Shown here piece after piece: positions 10,653-22,569 of a stretch of DNA of 64,000 nt. The stretch spans positions 1-64,000 of the forward strand of contig JAQTTY010000014.1 of assembly GCA_028710525.1 (NCBI GenBank), given 5' to 3'. The notes under the pieces are model-generated. The model ran no database searches. It was given only the letters and a program-made list of their open reading frames with translations, and was not told the DNA's origin. The stretch's first letter is position 1. Every line of letters begins with the position of its first letter. The position numbers were made by a program, and so were the translations under genes. Source of the DNA: Gallionella sp. (GTDB taxonomy: Bacteria > Pseudomonadota > Gammaproteobacteria > Burkholderiales > Gallionellaceae).

Positions 10653-10873
10653 CCCTTAAGTTAACGCATCCTGCCATTTGGTATACAGAGCCTTCATCAT
10701 ACCGAATTTATCCCCCAAATAAATATACCTAAATGACTAGACAATTCAGCGTTGTCTGGCAGCGCCCACTTTGCTTCGCAATAGTTGCACTGCAAAGCTC
10801 TTACACAGCAGTTCCTTAAGTTTCAGGAAACGGCTAAAATCCGCGTCTTGAAAATTTTCCTAAGGATTTCCCC
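10653..10873. promoter_or_regulatory. Intergenic region upstream of ilvE and the cyclase gene
   Basis: This 221-bp divergent gap contains no ORF. Facing ilvE there is TAAAAT at 10835-10840, 17 bp after TTCCTT (10812-10817), giving a start near 10847; a ribosome site (AAGGA) lies before the ATG. An inverted repeat AGACAA-N7-TTGTCT (10739-10757) is a possible operator. No riboswitch or attenuator leader peptide was recognised. Confidence 0.4.
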
Positions 10874-11794
10874 ATGTCAATGTCCGACCGCGACGGCTTC
10901 ATCTGGCACGATGGCAAGCTTGTGCCTTGGCGCGATGCCACCACTCATGTCCTGACTCATACTCTACATTACGGCATGGGCGTATTTGAGGGTGTGCGTG
11001 CTTACAAGGCAGCCAAAGGCACAGCGATCTTCCGTCTGCAGGAGCACACTGACCGCTTATTCAATTCAGCGCATATCTTCCAAATGAAGATGCCCTTTGA
11101 TAAAGAGACCGTGATGGAAGCGCATCGCGAAGTCGTTCGTTCGAACAAACTGGAATCCTGTTACATCCGTCCTATCTGCTTCTATGGTTCTGAAGCCATG
11201 GGCATCGCGGCAACAACTTTGTCGACCCACGTTGCCATCGCGGCATGGCCTTGGGGCGCCTACCTAGGCGATGAAGGCATGCAGAAAGGCATACGCGTCA
11301 AGACTTCCAGCTTCACCCGCCATCACGTCAACGTAAACATGTGCCGCGCAAAGTCCGTCACCACCTACGCAAATTCTATCCTCGCACATCAGGAAGTGGC
11401 CAACGACAACTACGACGAGGCCTTGCTGCTGGACGTGGACGGCTATGTCGCCGAAGGTGCGGGCGAGAACATCTTCATTGTGAAGAAGGGCAAACTCTAC
11501 ACACCAGACCTGACCTCCTGCTTGGAAGGTATCACCCGTGACTCCGTCATCACGCTGGCCAAGGAAATGGGCATAGAGGTTATCGAAAAACGCATCACAC
11601 GTGATGAGATCTATTGTGCAGAAGAGGCTTTCTTTACCGGCACCGCAGCCGAAGTCACCCCTATACGGGAACTGGACAAGCGCATGATAGGAAAGGGTGT
11701 ACGCGGTCCAATCACGACCAAGTTACAACAAGCTTTCTTTGACTGCGTGGCGGGCAAACATCCGCAGCACACTGACTGGCTGGACTACGTTTAA
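10874..11794 (+). CDS. ilvE: Branched-chain amino acid aminotransferase
   Basis: Class IV PLP aminotransferase (306 residues) for the last step of leucine, isoleucine and valine synthesis. The PLP lysine is Lys160 in [19 protein letters not shown] and GITRDSVI, typical cofactor-phosphate segments, follow. The length is normal. The ATG at 10874 has an AAGGA site upstream; an alternative ATG lies two codons in. It starts a plus-strand run with the zinc-finger gene, waaF and the phosphomannomutase gene, and connects to the cimA/leuCDB genes further along. Confidence 0.95.
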   Translation: MSMSDRDGFIWHDGKLVPWRDATTHVLTHTLHYGMGVFEGVRAYKAAKGTAIFRLQEHTDRLFNSAHIFQMKMPFDKETVMEAHREVVRSNKLESCYIRPICFYGSEAMGIAATTLSTHVAIAAWPWGAYLGDEGMQKGIRVKTSSFTRHHVNVNMCRAKSVTTYANSILAHQEVANDNYDEALLLDVDGYVAEGAGENIFIVKKGKLYTPDLTSCLEGITRDSVITLAKEMGIEVIEKRITRDEIYCAEEAFFTGTAAEVTPIRELDKRMIGKGVRGPITTKLQQAFFDCVAGKHPQHTDWLDYV

Positions 11795-11818
11795 TCGCCA
11801 ATATTTTAGGAGTAGCTC

Positions 11819-12019
11819 GTGAGCGAACAAAATATCACCCAACGTTATCTTGAAGTCACCGCCAGCGATCTACCGCTGGTTTGCCCTATGCCCGGCATGA
11901 GCGTTTGGAACGCCCACCCCAAGGTGGTCATTCCCCTCAACCATGGTGGCGAAGCACGCTGTCCTTACTGTGGTACCTTGTATAAATTCAAGGGCGAGTT
12001 ACCTAAGGGACATCACTAG
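11819..12019 (+). CDS. Small zinc-finger protein, CHCC (NDUFS6-like) type
   Basis: 66-residue protein starting with GTG and preceded by a good AGGAG site. Residues Cys22, His33, Cys48 and Cys51 (the last two in ARCPYCGTLYKF) match the CHCC zinc-finger domain also found in the complex I subunit NDUFS6. Bacterial members are small stand-alone proteins of unclear function, often next to ilvE in Betaproteobacteria. It lies 24 bp after ilvE and is probably co-transcribed with it. Confidence 0.85.
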   Translation: MSEQNITQRYLEVTASDLPLVCPMPGMSVWNAHPKVVIPLNHGGEARCPYCGTLYKFKGELPKGHH

Positions 12020-12079
12020 GCTGCGCAGCGTGCTACAGACACTCTGTTCGTAGCCGTCGCTCACAACTCAACTCAACAT

Positions 12080-13102
12080 ATGTACAAAATCCTGGTGGTC
12101 GCCCCAAGCTGGGTCGGTGATGCCATGCTGATGCAGCCTATGCTGGCACGCCTCAAGCAACGTCATGCCGACTGCCGCATCGATATTCTGGCACCGCCTT
12201 GGACGGCAGGCTTGTTGCATGCCCTGCCTGAAGTCGACCACATCATCACCAACCCGTTTCCGCATGGCGCACTGCAACTCAAAGCACGCTTTAAGCTGGG
12301 ACGCGAACTACGTGCGGCAGGCTATGACCAAGCCGTGGTACTACCAAATTCACTCAAGTCCGCATTAGTGCCTTTTTTCGCCGGCATTCCTTTGCGGACT
12401 GGCTTCGTCGGCGAATCGCGCTACGGCTTGCTCAACGATGCACGCAAACTGGACAAGACCGTACTTCCCTTTATGGTCGAGCGCTTTGCCTTTCTAGCGG
12501 AAACTGCGGACGGCCAGATACCTCGCTCATTGGCCGACCCCAAGCTATCTATCAGCCCTGCTCAGCGCGACCTCACTCTGCAAAAGTTGGGGCTCACACT
12601 AGACCGACCTGTCGCGGCCTTCTGCCCGGGTGCCGAATACGGCCCTGCCAAACGTTGGCCCGAAAGCTATTACGCACAATTAGCGCAACGCTTCCACGCG
12701 CAGGGATATGTAATATGGCTGATCGGTTCCGGGAAAGACAGTGATGTCGCGACAGAGATAGATCAGTTGAGCGGCGGACTGTGCACCAATCTGTGTGGCA
12801 AGACCGATCTGGCTGATGCCATCGCGATGCTAGGCTGTGCCTCGGTGGTGGTGAGTAACGACTCGGGACTGATGCATCTGGCTGCCGCACAAGACCGCCC
12901 CATGCTCGCACTGTTCGGCTCTAGTAGCCCACAGTTCACACCACCGCTTTCACCACAGGCACGTGTCATTAAGATCGACATAGCATGCAGCCCGTGCTTC
13001 AAACGCGTCTGTCCGCTTGGGCATTTCAACTGCATGATACAACTCACCCCAGAGCGGGTCTGGCAGGACTTCGAGAAACTACAGTCAGAGACACATATCT
13101 GA
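12080..13102 (+). CDS. waaF: ADP-heptose:LPS heptosyltransferase II
   Basis: Family 9 glycosyltransferase (340 residues) that adds the second heptose to the lipopolysaccharide inner core. The N-terminus KILVVAPSWVGDAMLMQP, the central CPGAEYGPAKRWP and the C-terminal VVSNDSGLMHLAAA are the classic WaaF signatures. It implies a Gram-negative envelope with heptose-containing LPS. Its stop TGA overlaps the ATG of the next gene (TGATG at 13100-13104). The start at 12080 has no obvious ribosome site. Confidence 0.95.
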   Translation: MYKILVVAPSWVGDAMLMQPMLARLKQRHADCRIDILAPPWTAGLLHALPEVDHIITNPFPHGALQLKARFKLGRELRAAGYDQAVVLPNSLKSALVPFFAGIPLRTGFVGESRYGLLNDARKLDKTVLPFMVERFAFLAETADGQIPRSLADPKLSISPAQRDLTLQKLGLTLDRPVAAFCPGAEYGPAKRWPESYYAQLAQRFHAQGYVIWLIGSGKDSDVATEIDQLSGGLCTNLCGKTDLADAIAMLGCASVVVSNDSGLMHLAAAQDRPMLALFGSSSPQFTPPLSPQARVIKIDIACSPCFKRVCPLGHFNCMIQLTPERVWQDFEKLQSETHI

Positions 13103-14478
13103 TGGAAACCATCGCTGCGGATATCTTCAAGGCATACGATATACGTGGCATCGTCGATCAGACACTGACCGCAGAAGCCGTCTGTGCAATAGGTCAAGCG
13201 ATAGGTACGCAGACACTTGCGGCTGGGCATAAGCGTATCGTCATAGGCAGAGACGGACGACTTTCTGGCCCCAAACTGATAGTCGCACTTGCGAGCGGTT
13301 TACAGATGAGTGGCTGCGACGTCATCGATATAGGCTGCGTAACCACCCCCATGGTGTATTTCGCAGCTTTTCATCTGAACACGCAGTGCGCCGTCGTGCT
13401 CACCGGCAGTCACAATCCCTCCAACTACAACGGACTGAAGATGGTGATCGCAGGCGTAACTCTGTATGGCGACGCTATACAGGAACTGCGACAACTCATA
13501 GAACGGAACGAACTGGCTGTTGGGATGGGGGCTTACGAGCAGCAAGACGTAAGTGCGGCATATATGGCCCGCATCGTCTCCGATATCAGCTTGGCCAGAC
13601 CCATGAAGATTGCGGTGGATTGCGGCAACGGCGTGGCTGGCGCCTATGTTGCCGAGCTATATCGTCAACTGGGCTGTACCGTCGAAGAGCTACATTGCAC
13701 GGTGGACGGACACTTTCCCAACCACCATCCTGACCCATCCAAGCCCGAGAATCTGCGCGACCTTATCGTTGCACTACGCGATGGAGACAGTGAGATAGGC
13801 TTGGCCTATGACGGTGACGGTGATCGACTGGGCGTGGTGAGCAAGCAAGGCAAAATCATCTATCCCGACCGATTGCTGATGCTATATGCGGCCGATGTGC
13901 TGACACGCAATCCCGGCGCCGAAATCATTTTCGATATCAAATCTACTGGCAAACTATACGACTGGATACGCGTACACGGCGGCAAGCCTGTCTTATGGAA
14001 GACCGGACACTCGTTGATGAAAGCCAAGATGCAAGAGACGGGCTCTTTACTCGCAGGTGAGTTAAGTGGACACATCTTCTTCAAGGAAAGATGGTACGGC
14101 TTTGACGATGGTCTATATGCGGGGGCACGATTGCTGGAGATACTCAGTCGAGTCGGGGATATAGACTCAGTCCTACATAACTTGCCAGACACCTGCTGCA
14201 CTCCTGAGTTGCATGTGAAAACTGGCGAAGGTGAGCAACATCGTTTGATGCAAGTGCTTGCGAATACGGCGAGATTCACCAATGCGCTGGAAATCATCAC
14301 CCTAGATGGTGTGCGAGTGGAATATGCCGACGGTTTTGGTCTTGCGCGCGCCAGCAACACCACACCGACGATAGTGCTGCGCTTCGAGGCTGATAGTGAA
14401 GAGGGCTTGCTGCGGATACAGACTGATTTTCGTCGCGTGTTACTAGACGCCGAGCCTAAATTAAATCTGCCAATCTGA
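13102..14478 (+). CDS. Phosphomannomutase/phosphoglucomutase (AlgC/ManB type)
   Basis: Alpha-D-phosphohexomutase of 458 residues converting hexose 6-phosphates to 1-phosphates for LPS and nucleotide-sugar synthesis. Catalytic Ser103 is in TGSHNPSNYNG, and the metal-binding loop DGDGDR is at residues 237-242. The start is set at the ATG that overlaps the waaF stop, where the conserved N-terminus (IAADIFKAYDIRGIVD) begins; a longer frame upstream lies inside waaF. The 3' end overlaps the convergent GGDEF gene by 18 bp. Confidence 0.93.
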   Translation: METIAADIFKAYDIRGIVDQTLTAEAVCAIGQAIGTQTLAAGHKRIVIGRDGRLSGPKLIVALASGLQMSGCDVIDIGCVTTPMVYFAAFHLNTQCAVVLTGSHNPSNYNGLKMVIAGVTLYGDAIQELRQLIERNELAVGMGAYEQQDVSAAYMARIVSDISLARPMKIAVDCGNGVAGAYVAELYRQLGCTVEELHCTVDGHFPNHHPDPSKPENLRDLIVALRDGDSEIGLAYDGDGDRLGVVSKQGKIIYPDRLLMLYAADVLTRNPGAEIIFDIKSTGKLYDWIRVHGGKPVLWKTGHSLMKAKMQETGSLLAGELSGHIFFKERWYGFDDGLYAGARLLEILSRVGDIDSVLHNLPDTCCTPELHVKTGEGEQHRLMQVLANTARFTNALEIITLDGVRVEYADGFGLARASNTTPTIVLRFEADSEEGLLRIQTDFRRVLLDAEPKLNLPI

Positions 14479-16266
14479 ATATTCTTCTTCTGGCGCAGAG
14501 CTGTCCCACAAGGCATAGCGATTCTTACCTGCATGCTTAGCGATATACATGGCTTCGTCGGCGCAACTTAACAAGCGCTCCGCCAACTGGGCATCACGTG
14601 GATAGCGACTGATACCGACACTGGCGGTGACATACGCCAAGTCCTCGCCCAACTCATATTTCTCTGCGATGCGCTCTATGATCTTCTGAGTGATATTGGT
14701 CAGCCCCACAGAGCTGGATACATCACGCAACAGCACGATGAACTCATCACCACCCAAACGCGCCACCGTATCCCCTTCACGTACACAAGATCGCAGGCGC
14801 TCCGCAACCATCTGCAACAACTGGTCACCGGCTCCATGCCCCAAGGTGTCATTTACCTCTTTAAATCCATCGAGATCGATGAAAAGTAATGAGAACTGAC
14901 CCTGATCGCGCTTGGCTTGAGTGATGGCCTGATTCATACGATCATTGAACAGAGTACGGTTGGGCAGTCCCGTCAGCATGTCGTGATATGCCAGATAAGC
15001 AATCTTCTGCTCCAATTCTTTCTTCTCTGAAACATCCTGTTGCAGGCAAAGAAAATGCGTGATGTCGCCGGCCTCGTCATACAACGGCGTGATGCTCTGC
15101 AGCACACTGTAGAGCGAACCATCTTTGCGCCGGTTCAGCACATCACCGTTCCACAACTTACCCTGCAGAATGTCACGCCACATATCTTCCCAGAAGACGG
15201 GCTCATAGCTGCCGGAGCTGAATAGATGCGGTGTGCTATCCATGATCTCTTGAGCCGAGTAACCGCTAATCACACTGAGCGCATGATTGAACCAGACGAT
15301 CTTGCCATCCTGCTTGGTGATGAATATGGCCTGAGTCGCGTTATTGATCGCGACACTTAACAGCCGGAACTGCTGGTGCTCCTGCGTCAGCATCAATGTG
15401 ATAGCCAACTTATCAGCGAATTTTGCATAACGTTTAATATTGGCAGCATCGAAAGCATCACTGCATACCGTATACATGCACAACACACCTATGATCTCAT
15501 CTCGAACCACCATAGGTACAGCCAGCGCACTGCCTATCCCGTGCTGTATTGCCAGCTCACGCCAAGGAGCAAAGCTGGGATCGTCCACCTTAACCAACAC
15601 AGCTTTGCGCTTGTTCATGGCAATGCCAACAGGACCTTGCGCATAGGGCCCTTGATCCCAGCGCACTTCTATCTTATTTAGATAGTCCATATCACCGGCT
15701 GCAGCGACCACACCCACCGAACCGTCCGCTTGCTTTCCTCCTATCCAAGCGAGTTTGAGTTCACACAGGGTCATGGCTTGTTCACATATGTGGCGTGCAA
15801 TGGGCGCCACATCCCAGCCGGCCAACATCAACCCGTCTATCTCCTGTTGCAGTGCATCAATCTGCTCTTCTTTGCGTATCGTATTGCGCTGTTTGACGGC
15901 AGCGAGTTCACGTTTGACCGCAGATGCGAGACGCTGAGGATTTTGGCTGGTGATGAAGTCATGTGCACCCGCTTTCATCGCGGTGACGATGACCCCTTCG
16001 TCACTGGCACTAGAGTAGACCAGCACCGGTATATCCAAATCCTTTTGCCGCATCGATTTGAATATCGTTTCGATCAATTCAGGATGCAGTGCCAGCGAGT
16101 CGACCATTAGCAGATCGAAGCGCTCATTGAGCATATCTGGTAATTGCTGTGGTTGATCCATTAATTCGGATTTGAACTCGTAACCACCTTTGCGCAGCAC
16201 CCTACTCAGCACTTCTACTTCGGTTGGCGACATACAAACGAACAGAATACGCAATTGGGTAGCCAT
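14461..16266 (-). CDS. Diguanylate cyclase with receiver-like, GAF and PAS domains
   Basis: 601 residues: a receiver-like domain (about 1-120), GAF (about 170-310), PAS (about 315-430) and GGDEF (about 440-595). The catalytic motif RLGGDEF (about residue 505) is intact and is preceded by RxxD (REGD), the product-inhibition I-site, so it is predicted to make c-di-GMP. In the receiver part the phosphoacceptor Asp56 is present, but the conserved lysine is replaced (FITSQNP), so it may not switch normally. It begins one base after the receiver-only gene stop, with no ribosome site of its own, implying coupling. It has no EAL domain. Confidence 0.92.
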   Translation of the reverse strand: MATQLRILFVCMSPTEVEVLSRVLRKGGYEFKSELMDQPQQLPDMLNERFDLLMVDSLALHPELIETIFKSMRQKDLDIPVLVYSSASDEGVIVTAMKAGAHDFITSQNPQRLASAVKRELAAVKQRNTIRKEEQIDALQQEIDGLMLAGWDVAPIARHICEQAMTLCELKLAWIGGKQADGSVGVVAAAGDMDYLNKIEVRWDQGPYAQGPVGIAMNKRKAVLVKVDDPSFAPWRELAIQHGIGSALAVPMVVRDEIIGVLCMYTVCSDAFDAANIKRYAKFADKLAITLMLTQEHQQFRLLSVAINNATQAIFITKQDGKIVWFNHALSVISGYSAQEIMDSTPHLFSSGSYEPVFWEDMWRDILQGKLWNGDVLNRRKDGSLYSVLQSITPLYDEAGDITHFLCLQQDVSEKKELEQKIAYLAYHDMLTGLPNRTLFNDRMNQAITQAKRDQGQFSLLFIDLDGFKEVNDTLGHGAGDQLLQMVAERLRSCVREGDTVARLGGDEFIVLLRDVSSSVGLTNITQKIIERIAEKYELGEDLAYVTASVGISRYPRDAQLAERLLSCADEAMYIAKHAGKNRYALWDSSAPEEEYSDWQI

Positions 16267-16267
16267 A

Positions 16268-16705
16268 TCAAAGGGTGGCGTAAACGCTCTGCTGTCGGGC
16301 CGAGGTCAACCAGTAACTTAACTGGCTGCCATAAAGATCGAGGAACTGAGCTTCATCTTGTGGTTTGGCGATAAAGCTGTTCGCGCCAGCTTGATAACTG
16401 AGCAGGACATCCGCTTGAGTATATTCTGACGAATACACCAGCACTGGGAGATCAGCGGTGACGTGATTCAAGCGCATCTTCCTTAGCACAGCCCAGCTGT
16501 CCAACTTGGGTAATTGAAGATCCATCAATACTAGACAGGGCAGTTGACCGTGTCTTGCCCTATCCAGCCAGTCCAGCGCTGCATCTACATTGGAAAGTAC
16601 TTCCAATTCACAAGCCATATCACTGCAATTTGCGGCGATACGTGCCGCATCGATGTGATTGGGGTCGCTTGCTAATAACAATATGGTGTGGCAGGTTTGT
16701 TGCAC
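16268..16705 (-). CDS. Receiver-domain-only response regulator
   Basis: Single receiver domain of about 145 residues with phosphoacceptor Asp62 (LVLMDLQLPKLD) and conserved Lys114 (SFIAKPQD); no output domain. I place the start at the GTG at 16705, which has a GGGAG site 6 bp upstream and sits just before the domain. An ATG in frame at 16816 would add 37 residues with no resemblance to the family. It is directly followed by the GGDEF gene, so it may be a phosphorelay partner of that protein (inference). Confidence 0.8.
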   Translation of the reverse strand: MQQTCHTILLLASDPNHIDAARIAANCSDMACELEVLSNVDAALDWLDRARHGQLPCLVLMDLQLPKLDSWAVLRKMRLNHVTADLPVLVYSSEYTQADVLLSYQAGANSFIAKPQDEAQFLDLYGSQLSYWLTSARQQSVYATL

Positions 16706-16844
16706 CTTGGTCTCCCAACGGGGACGGCACCTCGCAGTGCCATCAACAAACTCTCCTCGTGCCCGACTCGTCTTTTGCTTTACTAGCGTGTCTAGAGGAG
16801 AACAGTACCTGTGCACCCCACAATTGGCAAGCCTTTCAGACTGC

Positions 16845-16866
16845 TTACCTATCTGACGATAGGTAA
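16845..16866. repeat. Perfect 9-bp inverted repeat after alaS
   Basis: TTACCTATC-TGAC-GATAGGTAA lies immediately downstream of the alaS stop codon. There is no T-run after it on the minus strand, so it is not a textbook terminator. It could be an RNA 3' end stabiliser or an operator for the receiver gene downstream. Confidence 0.6.
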
Positions 16867-16870
16867 CTGA

Positions 16871-19492
<2,622 letters not shown>

Positions 19493-19608
19493 TGCGCACC
19501 TTAGGGATAGGATTCATGGCTTTAACAAGGCGCGCATCATATCACGGCGGCCCATTGTGCTATAGCGTACGGGGTGTCAAGTCGAGACGTTTCAGCAGGG
19601 CTGGCCGC

Positions 19609-20931
19609 CTATTTTTGCAATAGCAATATCTGCATATCCATCACATTGGTGCCGGTCGGACCTGGCTTGAAATGCGACTGTCCACCACTCATCTCATCCA
19701 ACTTCTGAAAATACCCATAAGAGTCGTTATCTGCTAGATAGCGATGAGCAGCTAGCCCGTCCACCTTAGAGACGGTAGTGCCATTCACATACGCACCAGC
19801 GGCATCATTCGGTCCATCCGTACCATCTGTGCCAGCCGAAAACAGACTCACACCGCACATGCCGGCGATCGCTATGGCGAAAGCCAGCGCGAGTTCTTGA
19901 TTGCGGCCGCCCTGCCCTTTGCCGCTGACCGTGACGGTTGTTTCGCCCCCACTCAACAGACAGCGCCGCTCCCCGCTTTGCATCTGCGCGAGTTCCTGGC
20001 GTGCCAGATCAGCCAGTTGCAGAGCAACCTCGCGAGCTTCGCCGCTGACAGCGTCATCGACGATACGACTTTCAAAACCCAGCTGCTGAGCTTTATCCAG
20101 CGCGGCATGCAGAGCCAATCGCAGATTTGCCACCACCACGTTCTGCGTCTTAGCCCAGCAAGGCGCATCGCGTTTTACCGACTCAGCGACCAAACCCTGC
20201 TGTCCCGCTAGTAGATGACGCAACACCGCTTGCGGCAGCTGTGTTTCCAATTTATATCGTCTGATCACTTGCATGGCCTCGGCGTAAGTCGAGTCGTCCG
20301 GAGCGGTGGGGCCGGAGGCGATCACATCCAAGGGATCGCCGATGACATCAGACAGGATCAAGGTCAGTAACTGCGCGGGATATACCGCCTGCGCTAAACG
20401 ACCTCCCTTGATAGCGGAGAGATGTTTACGCACTGCATTCAACTCACGAATGTCGGCACCTGCATGCAGCAACAAACGCGTCGTTTGCTGTTTATCTTTT
20501 AGTGTGATGCCTTCTGTTGGTGCGACTAACAAGGCCGACGCGCCGCCCGACAACAGCGTGATGACTAATGAGCGTTCATCCGCATCATAGGCAAGCTGCA
20601 AGATATGACGTGTCGCCACCACGCCCGCTTGGTCTGGCACTGGGTGAGCGGCTTCTAACTGTTTTATATGACTTAGCGGTACACAATGTCCGTACTTGAC
20701 TACGATGGCGCCAGAGACGATACGAGCACCCAATTGAGATTCAACAGCCAAAGCCATACGCGCTGTGGCTTTGCCAGCGCCAAGCACATAGATGTTATCG
20801 AACGCAGTAAGGTCGTAGCGCCTGTCGGCGATCTGCAGGGTGTCGTCGCTGATACTTAAGGCCGCCATGACGGCGTAATAGGGGGCGACCGCAGCCAGAC
20901 CAGCGTTAAAGATCGCCAGCGCTGGATTCAT
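19609..20931 (-). CDS. Glycerate 2-kinase (GckA/TtuD, MOFRL family)
   Basis: 440 residues: DUF4147 N-terminal domain (GAGKA at about 52-56, LLSGGASALL at about 128-137) and a C-terminal MOFRL domain (GGRNQELALAFA, AGTDGTDGPNDAAGA). Family members phosphorylate D-glycerate to 2-phosphoglycerate, or act in hydroxypyruvate/tartrate use. The ATG overlaps the end of recX by 26 bp, so a metabolic gene is translationally tied to a recombination gene. No neighbouring glyoxylate or tartrate genes are present to define the pathway. Confidence 0.9.
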   Translation of the reverse strand: MNPALAIFNAGLAAVAPYYAVMAALSISDDTLQIADRRYDLTAFDNIYVLGAGKATARMALAVESQLGARIVSGAIVVKYGHCVPLSHIKQLEAAHPVPDQAGVVATRHILQLAYDADERSLVITLLSGGASALLVAPTEGITLKDKQQTTRLLLHAGADIRELNAVRKHLSAIKGGRLAQAVYPAQLLTLILSDVIGDPLDVIASGPTAPDDSTYAEAMQVIRRYKLETQLPQAVLRHLLAGQQGLVAESVKRDAPCWAKTQNVVVANLRLALHAALDKAQQLGFESRIVDDAVSGEAREVALQLADLARQELAQMQSGERRCLLSGGETTVTVSGKGQGGRNQELALAFAIAIAGMCGVSLFSAGTDGTDGPNDAAGAYVNGTTVSKVDGLAAHRYLADNDSYGYFQKLDEMSGGQSHFKPGPTGTNVMDMQILLLQK

Positions 20932-21400
20932 CGGTAGTTTGCAGCACTTTGAATATCACATCAAAACCAAATCCGCGCGATTGCATAAAGCGCATCTGCT
21001 TGGCTTTTTCCTTTGCGTCTTGGGGGAGTTGACCGAACTTTCTTTGCCACACTGAACGGGCGGCTTCCAGTTCGCTTTCTTTAAGGGAAAACAATTCAGC
21101 GCATATCAGCTCGTCGCTTATACCGCGCTGTTTAAGTTCATGTGTGATACGTTGTGTGCCGAAACGGCTACGTTTGCTATGGATGAACAGTGCGGTGGCA
21201 CGTTCATCGGATAGCCAACCGCGCGCTGTCAGATCGTCCAGCAAGCCATCAAGGTCGACCGACTGGGTCTGCTCGAATTCATCTTCAGCCTGCACATAGG
21301 GCAACAGCTTGGCGCGCAACTCAGCGCGGCTATGCTCGCGACGTGCCAGATACTGCAAGGCACGCGCGCGTAAACTAAGCTCAGGCTTGCGCCTCATCAT
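20906..21400 (-). CDS. recX: Regulatory protein RecX
   Basis: 164-residue RecX, which binds RecA filaments and limits recombinase activity. The N-terminus [21 protein letters not shown] and the helical repeats are typical. Two adjacent ATG codons (21400, 21397) lie inside the end of recA, so the genes overlap by about 20 bp and no start exists after the recA stop. Its 3' end overlaps the glycerate kinase gene. Confidence 0.93.
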   Translation of the reverse strand: MMRRKPELSLRARALQYLARREHSRAELRAKLLPYVQAEDEFEQTQSVDLDGLLDDLTARGWLSDERATALFIHSKRSRFGTQRITHELKQRGISDELICAELFSLKESELEAARSVWQRKFGQLPQDAKEKAKQMRFMQSRGFGFDVIFKVLQTTDESSAGDL

Positions 21401-22469
21401 CTTTGGCCTCTAGCTTGGCATCAGCCTTACTGGCTTTTGTCCCAGCTTTGGCTTTGGTCTTTTCAGTAGCGACCAATAAAGCCACGCCCAACGCTTCGCG
21501 CACTTTGTTCTCTATCTCGAAGGCGATGTCGGGATTGTTGCGCAGATATTCGCGCGCGTTGTCCTTACCCTGCCCGATCTTGTCACCCTTGTAGGCATAC
21601 CAAGCGCCGGCTTTTTCCACCAACTTGTGCTGTACGCCCAAATCGATGATCTCACCCTCACGCGAGATACCCTCGCCGTACAAGATGTCGAACAGGGCCT
21701 CGCGGAACGGCGGAGCGACCTTATTCTTCACTACTTTCACGCGGGTCTCGTTACCGATGACCTCGTCACCTTTCTTGATCGCGCCGATACGACGAATATC
21801 CATACGCACTGAGGCGTAGAACTTCAACGCATTACCGCCGGTGGTGGTCTCTGGGTTGCCAAACATCACACCGATCTTCATACGGATCTGGTTGATGAAG
21901 ATCACCATAGTGTTGGAGCGATTGATATTGCCGGTCAATTTACGCAAGGCTTGTGACATCAGACGTGCATGTAAGCCCATCTGTGAATCCCCCATCTCGC
22001 CTTCGATCTCGGCCTTAGGCGTGAGTGCAGCGACAGAGTCGACCACCACAACGTCTACCGAACCCGAGCGCACCAACATATCCACGATCTCCAATGCCTG
22101 TTCGCCGTTGTCTGGCTGAGAAATGAGCAAGTCTTCTACCTTGACGCCCAGCTTCTTTGCGTACTGAGGATCAAGCGCGTGTTCGGCATCGATAAAGGCA
22201 GCTGTGCCGCCTAATTTCTGCATCTCTGCGATGACTTGCAGGGTCAGTGTGGTCTTACCGGAAGACTCAGGACCGTAGATCTCAATGACACGACCACGTG
22301 GCAGACCGCCCACGCCCAGCGCAATGTCCAGACCCAAAGAGCCGGTGGACACTACCTGGATATCCTTAGTTACATCGTTCTCGCCCAGTCGCATGATCGA
22401 ACCTTTACCGAATTGCTTCTCGATCTGTGCAAGTGCGGCTGAGAGGGCTTTGCTTTTGTTTTCATCCAT
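21381..22469 (-). CDS. recA: Recombinase RecA
   Basis: RecA, about 362 residues. Walker [10 protein letters not shown] is near residues 66-74 and the [20 protein letters not shown] loop region is intact. The C-terminus is lysine/alanine/acid rich. The start is taken as the ATG at 22469, with a GGAG site 8 bp upstream; a GTG at 22478 would lie within that site. It drives homologous recombination and LexA cleavage, and is likely DNA-damage controlled through the palindrome described separately. It is followed by overlapping recX. Confidence 0.97.
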   Translation of the reverse strand: MDENKSKALSAALAQIEKQFGKGSIMRLGENDVTKDIQVVSTGSLGLDIALGVGGLPRGRVIEIYGPESSGKTTLTLQVIAEMQKLGGTAAFIDAEHALDPQYAKKLGVKVEDLLISQPDNGEQALEIVDMLVRSGSVDVVVVDSVAALTPKAEIEGEMGDSQMGLHARLMSQALRKLTGNINRSNTMVIFINQIRMKIGVMFGNPETTTGGNALKFYASVRMDIRRIGAIKKGDEVIGNETRVKVVKNKVAPPFREALFDILYGEGISREGEIIDLGVQHKLVEKAGAWYAYKGDKIGQGKDNAREYLRNNPDIAFEIENKVREALGVALLVATEKTKAKAGTKASKADAKLEAKDDEAQA

Positions 22470-22524
22470 GATGGTCACTCCGAATAATTGATGGCGGATT
22501 GTTGCATAACAGTCCGCAGTTGTA

Positions 22525-22538
22525 CAGAACGTTCGTTC
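22525..22538. promoter_or_regulatory. Palindrome in the recA promoter, candidate LexA operator
   Basis: AGAAC-GTTC-GTTCT lies 55 bp upstream of the recA start. Its core is GAAC-N4-GTTC, the layout of Gram-positive LexA boxes, whereas most studied Betaproteobacteria use CTGT-N8-ACAG. No copy of that box is present in this gap. The role is inferred from location and symmetry only. Confidence 0.45.
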
Positions 22539-22569
22539 TTTTTATTTAAATGGGATAGATACGAAGAGA

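Noticed and set aside
16706-16816. Longer N-terminus of the receiver-only regulator
   Set aside because: The extra 37 residues are unlike any receiver domain; the GTG at 16705 with a GGGAG site directly precedes the domain.
22479-22569. CTGT-N8-ACAG LexA box in front of recA
   Set aside because: CTGT and ACAG both occur, but never in the required pairing and spacing.
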